A DNA stretch of 53,557 nt. It comes from an uncultured Phascolarctobacterium sp. (GTDB lineage: Bacteria; Bacillota; Negativicutes; Acidaminococcales; Acidaminococcaceae). Location of the stretch: positions 1-53,557 of the forward strand of contig CANRJC010000013.1 in assembly GCA_947630795.1 (NCBI GenBank), written 5' to 3'. Under the pieces are notes generated by a model. That model saw nothing but the letters and a program-made list of their open reading frames with translations. It did no database searches and was not told the DNA's origin. The position numbers were made by a program, and so were the translations under genes. Numbering within the stretch: the stretch's first letter is position 1; each line of letters opens with the position of its first letter. Of this stretch, positions 8,754 to 16,723 are shown in pieces.

Positions 8754-9907
8754 TGGCCGAGGAACAGAAGCGTTATAACAGTGTGACCGTGAAAGGGGCC
8801 GTTCTTTTGATCGGCCTGTTTTTCTATACCCTTTTCGTCCCCGGCTTCGCACAAGCCGCACCCAAGCCGAGCAAAGAAGAACTGCTCAAACAGGAAGAGA
8901 CTGAAGCGGCCAATCGCTACGGCCTGCCCCCTGCGCCGCCCAAAGATATCCAATACATAGTGGGGCTCTATTACGGAAACGGCGAAAATTTTCTCATCCG
9001 CGAGAACGACGGCCGTTTGGAACTTATTTATCGCTACAGCCCCGCCGACGGCAATTTCAGCCGAGGCAACATCTTCCCCCTCACTAAGGAACGTTTCGAT
9101 TCCTATATCCTCTATGAAGCCGGGCCCGGCCGAGGAGCGGAGGTGCCTCTGACTTTCGAAAGAGACGAAGACGGCTACGGCATCACCTGCAAGGTAGGGG
9201 GCGTGCGCTACACCCGTTTCTTTTTAGGCTACGGCACGGGAGAAAGACAGAGGCTCTTCAGGCTGCCCGCTATAAGCGAAGAAAGTTGGGAAAATCTGCA
9301 AAAGACGGCAGAGAACGCTGTCGAGCCGTTGCTTTTGACTGCGGGCAAAGAAGCTGTTTTAGAAGATGCTTCGACAGTGGCGGGTCTGAAGATACGCTCT
9401 GTATATGCCACAGAGGCCAATCTTTTCGGCAGGCCTTTATATGAAAGCCCCAAACTTTTCGTGAGCAAAGAGGCAGCAGCTGCTTTAAAGAGAGCTCAGG
9501 CTCTTTTAGAAAAAGAGGGCTACGGTTTGGTGCTTTTAGATGCTTATCGCCCCTGGCGAGCGAGCAAGCTGGCTCACTTGGCTCTGCCCGCAGGAAATAA
9601 GGGCATGTTGGAAGACCCGGACTTAAAAGGCAGCAGCCACAACACCGGCAACGCCGTAGATGTGAGCCTCTGCGAATTGGCAACAGGAGCGGAGGCAGAG
9701 ATGATCTGTGCCTTCGATGAACCTTCGCCCCGTCAATACAGCCACTACCCCGGCGGCAGCAGCAGGGCCCGCTATCTGCGGGATCTTTTGCGTTCTTCGA
9801 TGTTGGCCGCAGGTTTCAGAGGGATCGAGATGGAGTGGTGGCACTTCGTCATCGAAGACGGCGAAGAGTATGCTCATTTGAATATTCCCCTGAGGGACTT
9901 ACAATGA
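8753..9907 (+). CDS. Exported VanX/DdpX-like D-Ala-D-Ala dipeptidase with N-terminal beta domain
   Basis: A 384-residue exported protein. Residues ~14-35 form a signal sequence ending at AQAA. An N-terminal ~45-180 domain of beta character is followed by a peptidase M15D domain. Zinc and catalytic motifs of VanX are seen: LLDAYRPWRAS (Arg), SSHNTGNAVDVSL (His and Asp ligands), and EMEWWHF (Glu and His ligand). VanX-type enzymes cleave D-alanyl-D-alanine; outside the vancomycin clusters they salvage cell-wall D-Ala. No vanA/vanH neighbours are present, so resistance should not be assumed. The stop-start TGATG overlap links it to the nitrilase gene. After it, 163 bases carry only a small imperfect hairpin (10016-10037). 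Confidence 0.85.
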   Translation: MAEEQKRYNSVTVKGAVLLIGLFFYTLFVPGFAQAAPKPSKEELLKQEETEAANRYGLPPAPPKDIQYIVGLYYGNGENFLIRENDGRLELIYRYSPADGNFSRGNIFPLTKERFDSYILYEAGPGRGAEVPLTFERDEDGYGITCKVGGVRYTRFFLGYGTGERQRLFRLPAISEESWENLQKTAENAVEPLLLTAGKEAVLEDASTVAGLKIRSVYATEANLFGRPLYESPKLFVSKEAAAALKRAQALLEKEGYGLVLLDAYRPWRASKLAHLALPAGNKGMLEDPDLKGSSHNTGNAVDVSLCELATGAEAEMICAFDEPSPRQYSHYPGGSSRARYLRDLLRSSMLAAGFRGIEMEWWHFVIEDGEEYAHLNIPLRDLQ

Positions 9908-10070
9908 GCCGAATTTTCTAAAAGAGCGACGCAAAGCCGCTTCGTGCCGCCGCGAAGACTTCAGCTGTAAAAGCGATCGGCTGTAAAAAAGGACGGCAAA
10001 ATTTTTCGCAACGGAGCAAAACGCAGCAACGCTTTGCATAGATCATTGATCTCGATAGGAGGTAACAGGT

Positions 10071-10412
10071 ATGAACGTTTACGACAGCGCCAATGAATTG
10101 GCCAGAGCTTTAAAAGAAAGCAGAGAATTTCAAAATTTGAAAGAGACCAAAGAAACGCTGGCGAAAGACCCCGATGCTTTGAAGATGGCTCAGGAATTCA
10201 TGGCTCTCAACGTGGAAGTGGGCATGGCCAAGTATCAGGGGCAAGAGCCGGAAAAAGAAAAGACGGAGAAGGCGGACAAACTGCTGAGCATTTTGCAGCT
10301 GAACTCTGACGCCGTGGCCTATCTGCAGGCTATGATGCGTTTCGAAATGTTGATGAACGATATCAACAAGGCTCTCTCCGATGTGGTGAAGCAAGTTTTA
10401 GGGGATAAGTGA
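10071..10412 (+). CDS. YlbF/YmcA-family protein
   Basis: A 113-residue all-helical protein of the YlbF/YmcA (Com_YlbF) family. In Bacillus these proteins form a complex with YaaT that influences RNase Y and phosphorelay output; whether that applies here is inference. The pattern ANELARALKES, EFQNLKE, then a long second helix with AYLQAMMRFEMLMNDIN is characteristic. AGGAGG (10057-10062) precedes the ATG by 8 nt. It overlaps murB by a TGATG junction. Confidence 0.85.
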   Translation: MNVYDSANELARALKESREFQNLKETKETLAKDPDALKMAQEFMALNVEVGMAKYQGQEPEKEKTEKADKLLSILQLNSDAVAYLQAMMRFEMLMNDINKALSDVVKQVLGDK

Positions 10413-11323
10413 TGAGCTTCGAGGCTGCCCTGGAAAAGCTTCATTTGGCTCGGCCCGTCTTAAAAAATGAAAGCATGGCCCGCCACACCAGTTTCAAAGT
10501 TGGAGGCCCGGCCGATCTTTTGGCTCGGCCGGTCTCTTCTCGGGAAGTGGCAGTTCTATTGCAAGCGGCAGCAGCCTATGCCGTGCCCGTCACCTTGATG
10601 GGCCGCGGCACCAACCTTTTGGTGCGGGACAAAGGCATAAGAGGGCTGGTGCTGAAAGTGGCAGACGGTTTGGAAGAGTGGGCGATCGACGAAGAGACGG
10701 GGCTGCTCCGTTGCGGGGCCGGACTTTCACTGGCGGCCGCAGCTCACAAAGCGGCGGAGCTGGGCTTCGGCGGTTTGGAATTTGCCTGCGGCATCCCCGG
10801 CAGTTTAGGCGGCGCTGTCTATATGAACGCAGGAGCCTACGGCGGCGAGATCGGGCCGCTGGTGGCGAAGGTGACGGCGCTGGATGAAGTCGGCAAAGAG
10901 CACAGTTTCAAAAGTGAAGAATTGCAATTTTCTTATCGCCATTCTGCTCTCATGGAAAAAGAACTGTGCGTCACTCACGTCGAGCTTCAACTTTCGCTAG
11001 GCGATAAAGAAAAAATACGGGCGACGATGGAAGAGATCAAGGCCAAACGGCGTTCGTCTCAACCGGTGGGAGAGGCCAGCGCCGGCAGCACTTTCAAGCG
11101 GCCGCCGGGAGCTTTCGCCGCCGCCCTCATCGATCAGGCGGGGCTGAAGGGCACTCGGGTAGGAGCGGCTCAAGTCTCTCTTAAACACGCGGGCTTCATC
11201 GTCAATACCGGAGGAGCAACAGCTCGGGACGTGCTCGACCTGATGATTTGCGTGCAGGAAAAAGTGTGGGAAAAATTCCGAGTTCGTTTGGAGCCGGAAG
11301 TAAAGATCATCGGTGAAGAATAG
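10412..11323 (+). CDS. murB: UDP-N-acetylenolpyruvoylglucosamine reductase MurB
   Basis: MurB reduces the enolpyruvyl group of UDP-GlcNAc-enolpyruvate with NADPH via FAD to give UDP-MurNAc, the second step of peptidoglycan precursor synthesis. FAD-binding motifs RHTSFKVGGPADLL, MGRGTNLLVRDKG and GIPGSLGGAVYMNAGAYG are present, with the SYRHSAL segment and the catalytic Ser in GSTFKRPPG. The 303-residue length fits type II MurB of Gram-positive-type bacteria. I start at ATG 10412, 7 nt after AGGGG; a GTG codon directly upstream (10409) would be too close. Confidence 0.95.
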   Translation: MSFEAALEKLHLARPVLKNESMARHTSFKVGGPADLLARPVSSREVAVLLQAAAAYAVPVTLMGRGTNLLVRDKGIRGLVLKVADGLEEWAIDEETGLLRCGAGLSLAAAAHKAAELGFGGLEFACGIPGSLGGAVYMNAGAYGGEIGPLVAKVTALDEVGKEHSFKSEELQFSYRHSALMEKELCVTHVELQLSLGDKEKIRATMEEIKAKRRSSQPVGEASAGSTFKRPPGAFAAALIDQAGLKGTRVGAAQVSLKHAGFIVNTGGATARDVLDLMICVQEKVWEKFRVRLEPEVKIIGEE

Positions 11324-11332
11324 GGAGAGAGC

Positions 11333-11713
11333 ATGGCCAGAGAATTGACGGCAGACGAACTGCACCGCACCGGGCTGAACCTGTTGCTGCAATGGCTGGA
11401 GGCCAACGGCAACAATATCGAAATGATCCAGCCCGAGCGGGGCGTGCTGCCTCACATCATCACCAAAAGCGGACAGATACTCACCTTTATCGCCGCAGAT
11501 TTTGCCTGCTACCCCGCTAAAGGCAGGGTGGACGATGGGACCAGAGCCGCCCTCTTGGCTCAGGCGGAAAAATTCGGGGCCTTTGCGGCCATCGCCGAAG
11601 TGGGCATGGCTAATGCGGCGGGCATCGCAAGCAGAGACAAAAAAATTTTGGGCCGAGCCGAAGAGGGAGCAGCCTATGTGCTGGACTTTGCCGGCTTGCG
11701 ATATTTGCGGTGA
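11333..11713 (+). CDS. Uncharacterised small cytoplasmic protein
   Basis: A 126-residue protein without signal sequence or membrane helix. I do not recognise the family. The middle (ILTFIAADFACYP) and the C-terminal LDFAGLRYLR look like beta strands around a conserved core, and the general layout resembles a small alpha/beta nuclease-like fold, but no catalytic motif is convincing. It begins 9 nt after murB behind AGGGAGAG and ends before a bidirectional terminator, so it is probably the last gene of the ylbF-murB transcript. Confidence 0.7.
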   Translation: MARELTADELHRTGLNLLLQWLEANGNNIEMIQPERGVLPHIITKSGQILTFIAADFACYPAKGRVDDGTRAALLAQAEKFGAFAAIAEVGMANAAGIASRDKKILGRAEEGAAYVLDFAGLRYLR

Positions 11714-11846
11714 AGGCGGCTCTTTTTCTTGAAGCGTTAAGAGCGATCTGCAGTGCTTGCGCTTTTGAAGGTATGCCGTCGGCGTCGATCGTCGAAGAGG
11801 GGAAGCAGACAGGATAAAGCATCGATCTTAAAAAATAAGGACACAA

Positions 11847-11872
11847 AAAAGGACGGCTGCTGCCGTCCTTTT
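11847..11872 (+). terminator. Bidirectional intrinsic terminator
   Basis: A perfect 11-bp inverted repeat, AAAAGGACGGC / GCCGTCCTTTT with a TGCT loop, has an A-tract before and a T-tract after. It lies between convergent genes and can end transcription on both strands. Confidence 0.9.
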
Positions 11873-11897
11873 ACGTTGCGGAAAAATTTAAGATCTT

Positions 11898-12503
11898 TTA
11901 AAAGCCCAAGCTCTCCACCCATTTTTGCGTGCCGCTCTCGTCGCTGGCATAGAGGCGAGTGCCTTCCTTAAATGCAGATTTCGCCAGAGCCTTGCTGAGG
12001 CCGGGAGTGCTTTCGCCGATGGAACTGCCGCCGCTGGTGCAGAAGCTGATGACGGTCTTGCCGCTGAGGTCGTTCTGCTCGATGAAAGTGTAAACGGCCA
12101 TGGGCGCGTCATACCACCAAATGGGGAAGCCCAAAAAGATCACGTCGTAATCTTTCACATTGGCGGGGCCGGGTTTGATGGCGGGATGTCTGTTCTCGTT
12201 CTTTTCGGCTTTGGCATAAGCGGTGCAATCTCTGTAAGAAGCAGGGTAGGGAGTGACGGTCTCGATCTTGAAGATATCGCCCTTGGTCTTTGCCTGGATG
12301 GCTTTGGCTACCTGCTCGGTCTGGCCGCTGTAAGAGAAGTAGGCCACCAGCACTTTTTTGGCAGGCTGAGCTGGAGCGGCAGGGGCGGCTGCGGCCGCAG
12401 AGGCGGATGCGGGGGCTGCCTTGCCGGAAGAGGAAGAGCTGCCGCAAGCGCTCAAAGCCACGAGACAGCAGAAGCTGAGAAGAAAGACGAAAAATTTTTT
12501 CAT
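11898..12503 (-). CDS. Flavodoxin-like lipoprotein
   Basis: A 201-residue exported lipoprotein. The signal peptide ends in the lipobox LSAC with Cys20 as the lipidated residue, followed by a Ser/Ala/Pro-rich linker (~21-48). The rest is a flavodoxin_4-type domain with the FMN phosphate loop SYSGQTEQVA and the ring-binding segments FPIWWYDAP and TSGGSSIGES. It likely carries electrons or reduces a quinone/substrate outside the membrane (inference). An AAAGGAT site precedes ATG 12503. Lipid-anchored flavodoxin domains are common in anaerobic Bacillota. Confidence 0.88.
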   Translation of the reverse strand: MKKFFVFLLSFCCLVALSACGSSSSSGKAAPASASAAAAAPAAPAQPAKKVLVAYFSYSGQTEQVAKAIQAKTKGDIFKIETVTPYPASYRDCTAYAKAEKNENRHPAIKPGPANVKDYDVIFLGFPIWWYDAPMAVYTFIEQNDLSGKTVISFCTSGGSSIGESTPGLSKALAKSAFKEGTRLYASDESGTQKWVESLGF

Positions 12504-12612
12504 GGAAGAACATCCTTTCGTTGAAGTTTTGAAGATAGAACGGCGGCGCTTTCACTGCGAGGGCAGCGCATCGAAAAACGCTGCGAAGGGCAGAGCCGCC
12601 CGCTCGCCTTAA

Positions 12613-12641
12613 ATTATAAAGCGCAAAAAAGACAAAAGCAA
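12613..12641 (-). promoter_or_regulatory. Promoter of the flavodoxin lipoprotein gene
   Basis: On the minus strand TATAAT (12618-12613) is preceded at 17 bp by TTGCTT (12641-12636). It gives a leader of about 100 nt. The -10 is perfect, the -35 moderate. Confidence 0.65.
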
Positions 12642-12734
12642 ATGCTTCTAAACTATAAAAACAATGCTTGCCGAGTATCTTTCACCGATAAAGTTTACTT
12701 TAAGGCTTGATAAGCGGCGCTCTTTAATATAAAT

Positions 12735-12760
12735 CGTGAGCGCCGTCGGCGGCGCTCACG
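12735..12760 (-). terminator. Hairpin terminator of the fic gene
   Basis: An 11-bp perfect inverted repeat, CGTGAGCGCCG / CGGCGCTCACG with a 4-nt loop, overlaps the fic stop codon. On the minus strand it is followed by ATTTATATT, a weak T-rich tail. Confidence 0.65.
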
Positions 12761-13793
12761 CAAATCGATCTTTACATTTTTTGTAACGTTGATCTTTGCT
12801 GTTGGGCTTGTCGGGGATCGTGCGCTCGATCAATTTTTGCGCCAAGGCCGGCTGCAAATAATTTTGCCGAAAGGTGGGACGATGGCTCAGCCCCAACCGT
12901 TGCATGATTTGAGCTGCGGAAAGAGTCTCATCGCCTAAGGCGGCGAGCAACCGTTCCGTCGGACTTTTATCGATCCCGGAGGCTCTATCTTGGTCGGTAT
13001 CTTGGTCGGTATCTTGGTCGGTGCCGTTTTCCGCAAGGGCAGCTTCCCGCAAACTGTCCCGAATGAGTTCGAGGATAAATTCAACGAAGCAGGAGCAGTC
13101 AGCAGTGGCATCGGCTTTGCCGAGGGCGGCGTAGTATTCTTTTTGCCGGGAGCGGATCAATTCTTCGATAGGGAGCCAGAAGAAAAGTTTTTTCCAATGG
13201 CCGAGCAGGAGCGTGTGCCACAGTCTGCCCATACGCCCGTTGCCATCGGCAAAGGGGTGGATGAATTCAAATTCGTAGTGAAAGACGGCGCTTTTCAAGA
13301 GAGGATGCAAATGAGATGAAGCATACCAGTCGAAGAGAGAGCGGATGTGCTGAGGGACGAAGGTGGCAGGAGGGGCCATGTGAACGAGGACTTCACCGTC
13401 GAAAATGCCCACACCTTTAGAGCGAAACCTGCCGCTTTCCGCTATCAGTCCCTTCATCATAAGTCCGTGAGTTTTCAGAAGATCTGCGACAGAAGAAGGA
13501 TCTAAGTGCAGCAGCGATTCATAGGCTTCATAAGCGTTTTCCACTTCTCTGATCTCGACGGGAGGGCCGAGGACCCGTTTGCCGTCTATGATGGCCGTCA
13601 CTTGCTCCAAAGAAAGAGAATTATGCTCGATAGCGAGAGAGGAGTGGATGGTCCTGATGCGATTTTTGCGGCGCAACTTGGGATCGATCTTGTCGCTTCT
13701 CTTGACGGTGAGCCTGCCGATCTCTTCGCCGATCTCCGCCACCAAGGCCGTCATTTTAGCTGTTATATGAAAGGGCGGTCGATAAAAGTCCAT
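12756..13793 (-). CDS. Fic-domain protein with C-terminal winged helix
   Basis: A 345-residue Fic protein; such enzymes usually transfer AMP from ATP to a protein hydroxyl. The N-terminal Fic_N part includes the SLAIEHN segment at the place of the inhibitory helix motif (S/T)xxxE(G/N), here with His after Glu. The catalytic motif HPFADGNGRMGR (~179-190) is intact. A linker of three TDQD repeats (~258-269) leads to a winged-helix domain (~276-337). GGAGGT lies 7 nt before ATG 13793; an upstream in-frame start would add 23 hydrophobic residues but overlaps the leader. It stands alone without an obvious antitoxin. Confidence 0.9.
   Translation of the reverse strand: MDFYRPPFHITAKMTALVAEIGEEIGRLTVKRSDKIDPKLRRKNRIRTIHSSLAIEHNSLSLEQVTAIIDGKRVLGPPVEIREVENAYEAYESLLHLDPSSVADLLKTHGLMMKGLIAESGRFRSKGVGIFDGEVLVHMAPPATFVPQHIRSLFDWYASSHLHPLLKSAVFHYEFEFIHPFADGNGRMGRLWHTLLLGHWKKLFFWLPIEELIRSRQKEYYAALGKADATADCSCFVEFILELIRDSLREAALAENGTDQDTDQDTDQDRASGIDKSPTERLLAALGDETLSAAQIMQRLGLSHRPTFRQNYLQPALAQKLIERTIPDKPNSKDQRYKKCKDRFA
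12987..13022 (-). repeat. Three perfect 12-bp tandem repeats inside fic
   Basis: The 12-bp unit ATCTTGGTCGGT (plus strand) is repeated exactly three times. It encodes TDQD three times in the linker between the Fic and winged-helix domains. Unit gain or loss would keep the frame. Confidence 0.95.
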
Positions 13794-13876
13794 CAAAAAT
13801 ACCTCCGCAAGATGCGACAAGAGCAAAAACATAAAGTTCATAAAAACGGCGTGAAGAGCCATCGTCTTTCATTTAC

Positions 13877-13905
13877 AGCATACCGCCTGAGGTCGCACCT
13901 GTCAA
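13877..13905 (-). promoter_or_regulatory. Promoter of the fic gene
   Basis: On the minus strand a perfect TTGACA (13905-13900) is followed after 17 bp by TATGCT (13882-13877), about 85 nt upstream of the fic start. It is divergent from the lysR promoter. Confidence 0.8.
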
Positions 13906-13964
13906 GGGCGAGGACAGGGGCTCTTTTCTTTGACTTTATTTGTCATTAAACCGAACTTCAGGGC

Positions 13965-13993
13965 TTGTCTTGCTTTTCATTCTTTTTTATAAT
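13965..13993 (+). promoter_or_regulatory. Promoter of the lysR-type gene
   Basis: TTGTCT (13965-13970), 17-bp spacer, TATAAT (13988-13993). Transcription would begin near 14000, leaving a short leader of about 30 nt. Confidence 0.8.
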
Positions 13994-14028
13994 GAATTTA
14001 AGCGAGGATATCCCAAAAAAAGGGGGCG

Positions 14029-14913
14029 GTGAAAACGGAACTGAGAGTGCTGCGTTATTTTTTGGCGGTGGCCCGGGAAGGGAACATCACCAAGGCCGCT
14101 CGGCAGCTGTATATAACTCAGCCCACTTTGAGCCGGCAGCTGGCTCATTTGGAGGGAGAGCTGGGCGTGGCCCTCTTTAAGAGAGGAAGCAAAAAATTAG
14201 AGCTCACCTCGGCCGGGCTGCAGTTGAAGCGGCGAGCGGAAGAGATCGACGAATTGGCCAACAAAACGGTGAAGGAAGTAGCGGCCAACGAAAACAGCGT
14301 GGCCGGCACCGTCTCCATCAGCATGGGAGAACTGGCGGGCGTGGGCTTGGTGGCCGAGGCCATAGCTTCTTTTAAAAAACTTTATCCCGCCGTGGTCTTC
14401 GACATCGTGACCGCCACTGCCGACGTGGTGAAAGAGCAACTGGAGAAGGGGCTCACCGATATCGGCTTGATGCTGGAACCTGCTGACATCGGCAGTTTCG
14501 ATTCTCTGCGTTTGCGGCAAAAGGAAACTTGGGTGGTCTTGATGCGGCCCGATGCTCCTTTGGCTTCTTTGGAGGCGGTGAGGCCCGCAGATCTTTGCGC
14601 TTTGCCCGTCATAATGCCTCGTCGGGCCGATGCTCAAAGTGCCCTGGCCGCTTGGTTCGGCCCCTTTTATAAAGATCTGAATGTGGGATTCACCAGCAAT
14701 TTTTCCAATAATGCGGCGGCCTTGGTAAGGCAGGGCTTGGGTTATGCCATCGCCATCGGCGGCTTGAAAGGTTGGGGCGAGGCAGGCTCGATCGTGAGCC
14801 GTCCTTTGGAACCGCCGCTGGAAGCGAGCAGTGTGCTGGTGTGGAAGAAGGGCCTGCCTTTCAGTCACGCTGCCGCCCGTTTCATCCAACATCTGCAGAC
14901 CACCTTGGGTTAA
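14029..14913 (+). CDS. LysR-family transcriptional regulator
   Basis: A 294-residue LysR-type regulator. The N-terminal winged helix (RVLRYFLAVAREGNITKAA, QPTLSRQLAHLEGELGVALF) is followed by a substrate-binding domain (~90-290) that senses a small ligand. GTG 14029 is the only plausible start; AGGGGG is close in front of it (2-nt spacing), and GAGGA lies farther up, so initiation may be modest. The neighbours are a divergent fic gene and, beyond a terminator, convergent aldo/keto reductases, so its target is not obvious from context. Confidence 0.92.
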   Translation: MKTELRVLRYFLAVAREGNITKAARQLYITQPTLSRQLAHLEGELGVALFKRGSKKLELTSAGLQLKRRAEEIDELANKTVKEVAANENSVAGTVSISMGELAGVGLVAEAIASFKKLYPAVVFDIVTATADVVKEQLEKGLTDIGLMLEPADIGSFDSLRLRQKETWVVLMRPDAPLASLEAVRPADLCALPVIMPRRADAQSALAAWFGPFYKDLNVGFTSNFSNNAAALVRQGLGYAIAIGGLKGWGEAGSIVSRPLEPPLEASSVLVWKKGLPFSHAAARFIQHLQTTLG

Positions 14914-14916
14914 AAG

Positions 14917-14946
14917 AAAAGCTGTCTCGAACGAGACAGCTTTTTT
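14917..14946 (+). terminator. Intrinsic terminator after lysR
   Basis: AAAAGCTGTCTC / GAGACAGCTTTTTT with a GAAC loop, immediately after the stop codon. The A-tract on the other side lets it also serve the convergent aldo/keto reductase operon. Confidence 0.92.
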
Positions 14947-14995
14947 CTATGAGGCGGTAAAATAGATCCAGTAGAGCGATCGAACGCTCGCTCTT

Positions 14996-15847
14996 TCAAT
15001 CCTCGATGATATAGGCTTTGCTCAGCATTTCGCCGATGCCGGGAGCTTCCGGGTCGTGCTTGCCTTTGCCGCTGTCCAAAGCGGCCAAAGCAGTCAACTC
15101 TTCTTTTGTAAGAGCGAAGTCGAAGATATCGATATTGGCCTTGATGTGTTCCGCATCTGTAGATTTAGGCAAGACGATGGCCCCTTCTTGCACTTCAAAA
15201 CGAAGGATGATCTGCGCAGCGCTCTTGCCGTATTTTTTCGCCAGTTCCGTGATGAGGGGATGCAGGAGGAGACTCGCATCTCCGTGACCGAGAGGATACC
15301 AGGCTTCCAGCTTCACTCCGTCTTCTTGCAACAAGGCACGCAGAGGACGCTGCTGGAATAAAGGATTGAATTCAACCTGATCGACGGCCGGCTTCACGGA
15401 AAAAGAGGCAGTAAGTTCTTTATAAAGTTTCGGGGTCATATTGGAAACGCCGATGGAGCGAATGAGGCCTGCGGCCTTAGCTTCTTCCAGAGCCCGCCAA
15501 GCCCCGGCCACATCGCCGTAGGGCTGATGGATGAGATAGAGATCGATGTAGTCGGTGCCCAATTTTTTCAAAGAGCGGGCCAATCCTCGTTTGGCACCTT
15601 CGTAGCCGTGATCGGAGAGCCACAGTTTGCTGGTGATAAAGACCTCGCTGCGGGGAAGGCCGCTGTCCCGCACGGCTCTGCCCACGTCTTCTTCGTTAAA
15701 GTAGGCGGCTGCGGTGTCGATATGGGGGTAGCCTGCCGCCAGCGCCTTCATCACCGCTTCGTAAGCAGGCCCGTTGTTTTCGATCATGAAAACGCCGAAA
15801 CCGATGGCGGGGATCTTATTGCCGTCGTTTAAAAGAATGCGATCCAT
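14996..15847 (-). CDS. Aldo/keto reductase (AKR)
   Basis: A 283-residue NADPH-dependent aldo/keto reductase of the 2,5-diketo-gluconate reductase type that reduces aldehydes or ketones. The catalytic tetrad is visible: Asp in HIDTAAAY, the Tyr in that segment, Lys in ITSKLW, and His in LIHQPY. Cofactor segments include IGVSNM and VLPKSTDAEHIKAN. It is the last gene of a tetR-akr-akr operon, 29 nt downstream of the frameshifted paralogue. The intact copy may cover the function of the broken one. Confidence 0.93.
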   Translation of the reverse strand: MDRILLNDGNKIPAIGFGVFMIENNGPAYEAVMKALAAGYPHIDTAAAYFNEEDVGRAVRDSGLPRSEVFITSKLWLSDHGYEGAKRGLARSLKKLGTDYIDLYLIHQPYGDVAGAWRALEEAKAAGLIRSIGVSNMTPKLYKELTASFSVKPAVDQVEFNPLFQQRPLRALLQEDGVKLEAWYPLGHGDASLLLHPLITELAKKYGKSAAQIILRFEVQEGAIVLPKSTDAEHIKANIDIFDFALTKEELTALAALDSGKGKHDPEAPGIGEMLSKAYIIED

Positions 15848-15876
15848 TTTTTTCGCCTGCCTTTTTAATTATCGCC

Positions 15877-16721
15877 TCAGAGTTTGTAACTGTTCAAAAA
15901 TTCCGCGATGTGCCAGTCGTGATGGTCGATGATTTCCGTGTGGCCGCTGTCTAAAATGGCGATGGCGGCCATCTCCGCTTCGGTCAGGGAAAAATCGAAG
16001 ACGGCGCTGTTTTCGGCGATGCGCTCGGGGCGGACCGACTTGGGGATCACTGCTACGCCTCTTTGCAGGTTCCAACGCAGGCAGACTTGCGCCACGCTTT
16101 TTTATGAGCGGCGGCTATCTTCGCGAGAATCTCGTTCGTCCAAATGCCTCTGCCGCCTTCCGCAAAGGGAGCCCACGCCTGCACTTGCACTTTGAAGTGC
16201 CGTGCGCAGTCCAGATCACTTTCCCTTTGGAAGAAGGGGTGACACTCGATCTGATTGACCATGGGCCGCAGGTCGAAGTTCAGACAAAGATCCGTCAGCC
16301 GTTCCGGATAAAAATTGGAAACGCCGATGGAGCGCACCTTCCCTTCTGCATAAAGTTCCGTCAGGGCTTGCCACGCACCGTAATAATCTGCAAGAGATTG
16401 ATGGAGAAGGACAAGATCGAGATAGTCCAGCCCCATCCTTTGCAGCGATGCTTCATAAGCCCGTTTCGTTTTTTCACGTCCGAAGTTGGACACCCACACT
16501 TTGGACGTGATGAACACTTCTTCCCGCCTCAGACCGCTGCGGCGAAAGGCGGAGCCTACCGCTTCTTCGTTCATGTAAGCTTCGGCGGTGTCGATCAGCC
16601 GATAGCCGGCCTTAAAGGCGGCGAGGATGGTATTTTCGCACACGGCATGATCGGGGATCTGATAAACACCGAGGCCGAGAGCAGGCATTTTTACGCCGTT
16701 TGCCAAAGTAAAACAGTTCAT
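15877..16721 (-). pseudogene. Aldo/keto reductase interrupted by a -1 frameshift
   Basis: A second AKR homologous to its neighbour. Residues up to IAAAHKK are in one frame (16721 down to ~16099) and the family sequence resumes at [14 protein letters not shown] in the -1 frame (to stop 15877). The join is a run of six A on the coding strand (plus strand T6, 16098-16103); a seventh A would restore one 282-residue AKR with all domains. The tetrad (DTAEAY, ITSKVW, LLHQSL) is intact in the first part. ATG 16721 is chosen because AGAGG lies 8 nt upstream. A real mutation, an assembly error or slippage at A6 are all possible. Confidence 0.85.
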
Positions 16722-16723
16722 CG

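Noticed and set aside
8753-9907. Vancomycin resistance gene
   Set aside because: The VanX motif is present but no vanA, vanH or vanRS-type cluster context is seen, and VanX-like enzymes occur in wall recycling.
16098-16103. Classic programmed -1 frameshift heptamer
   Set aside because: The zero-frame codons CAT-AAA-AAA do not give the X-XXY-YYZ pattern; simple slippage or mutation is more likely.
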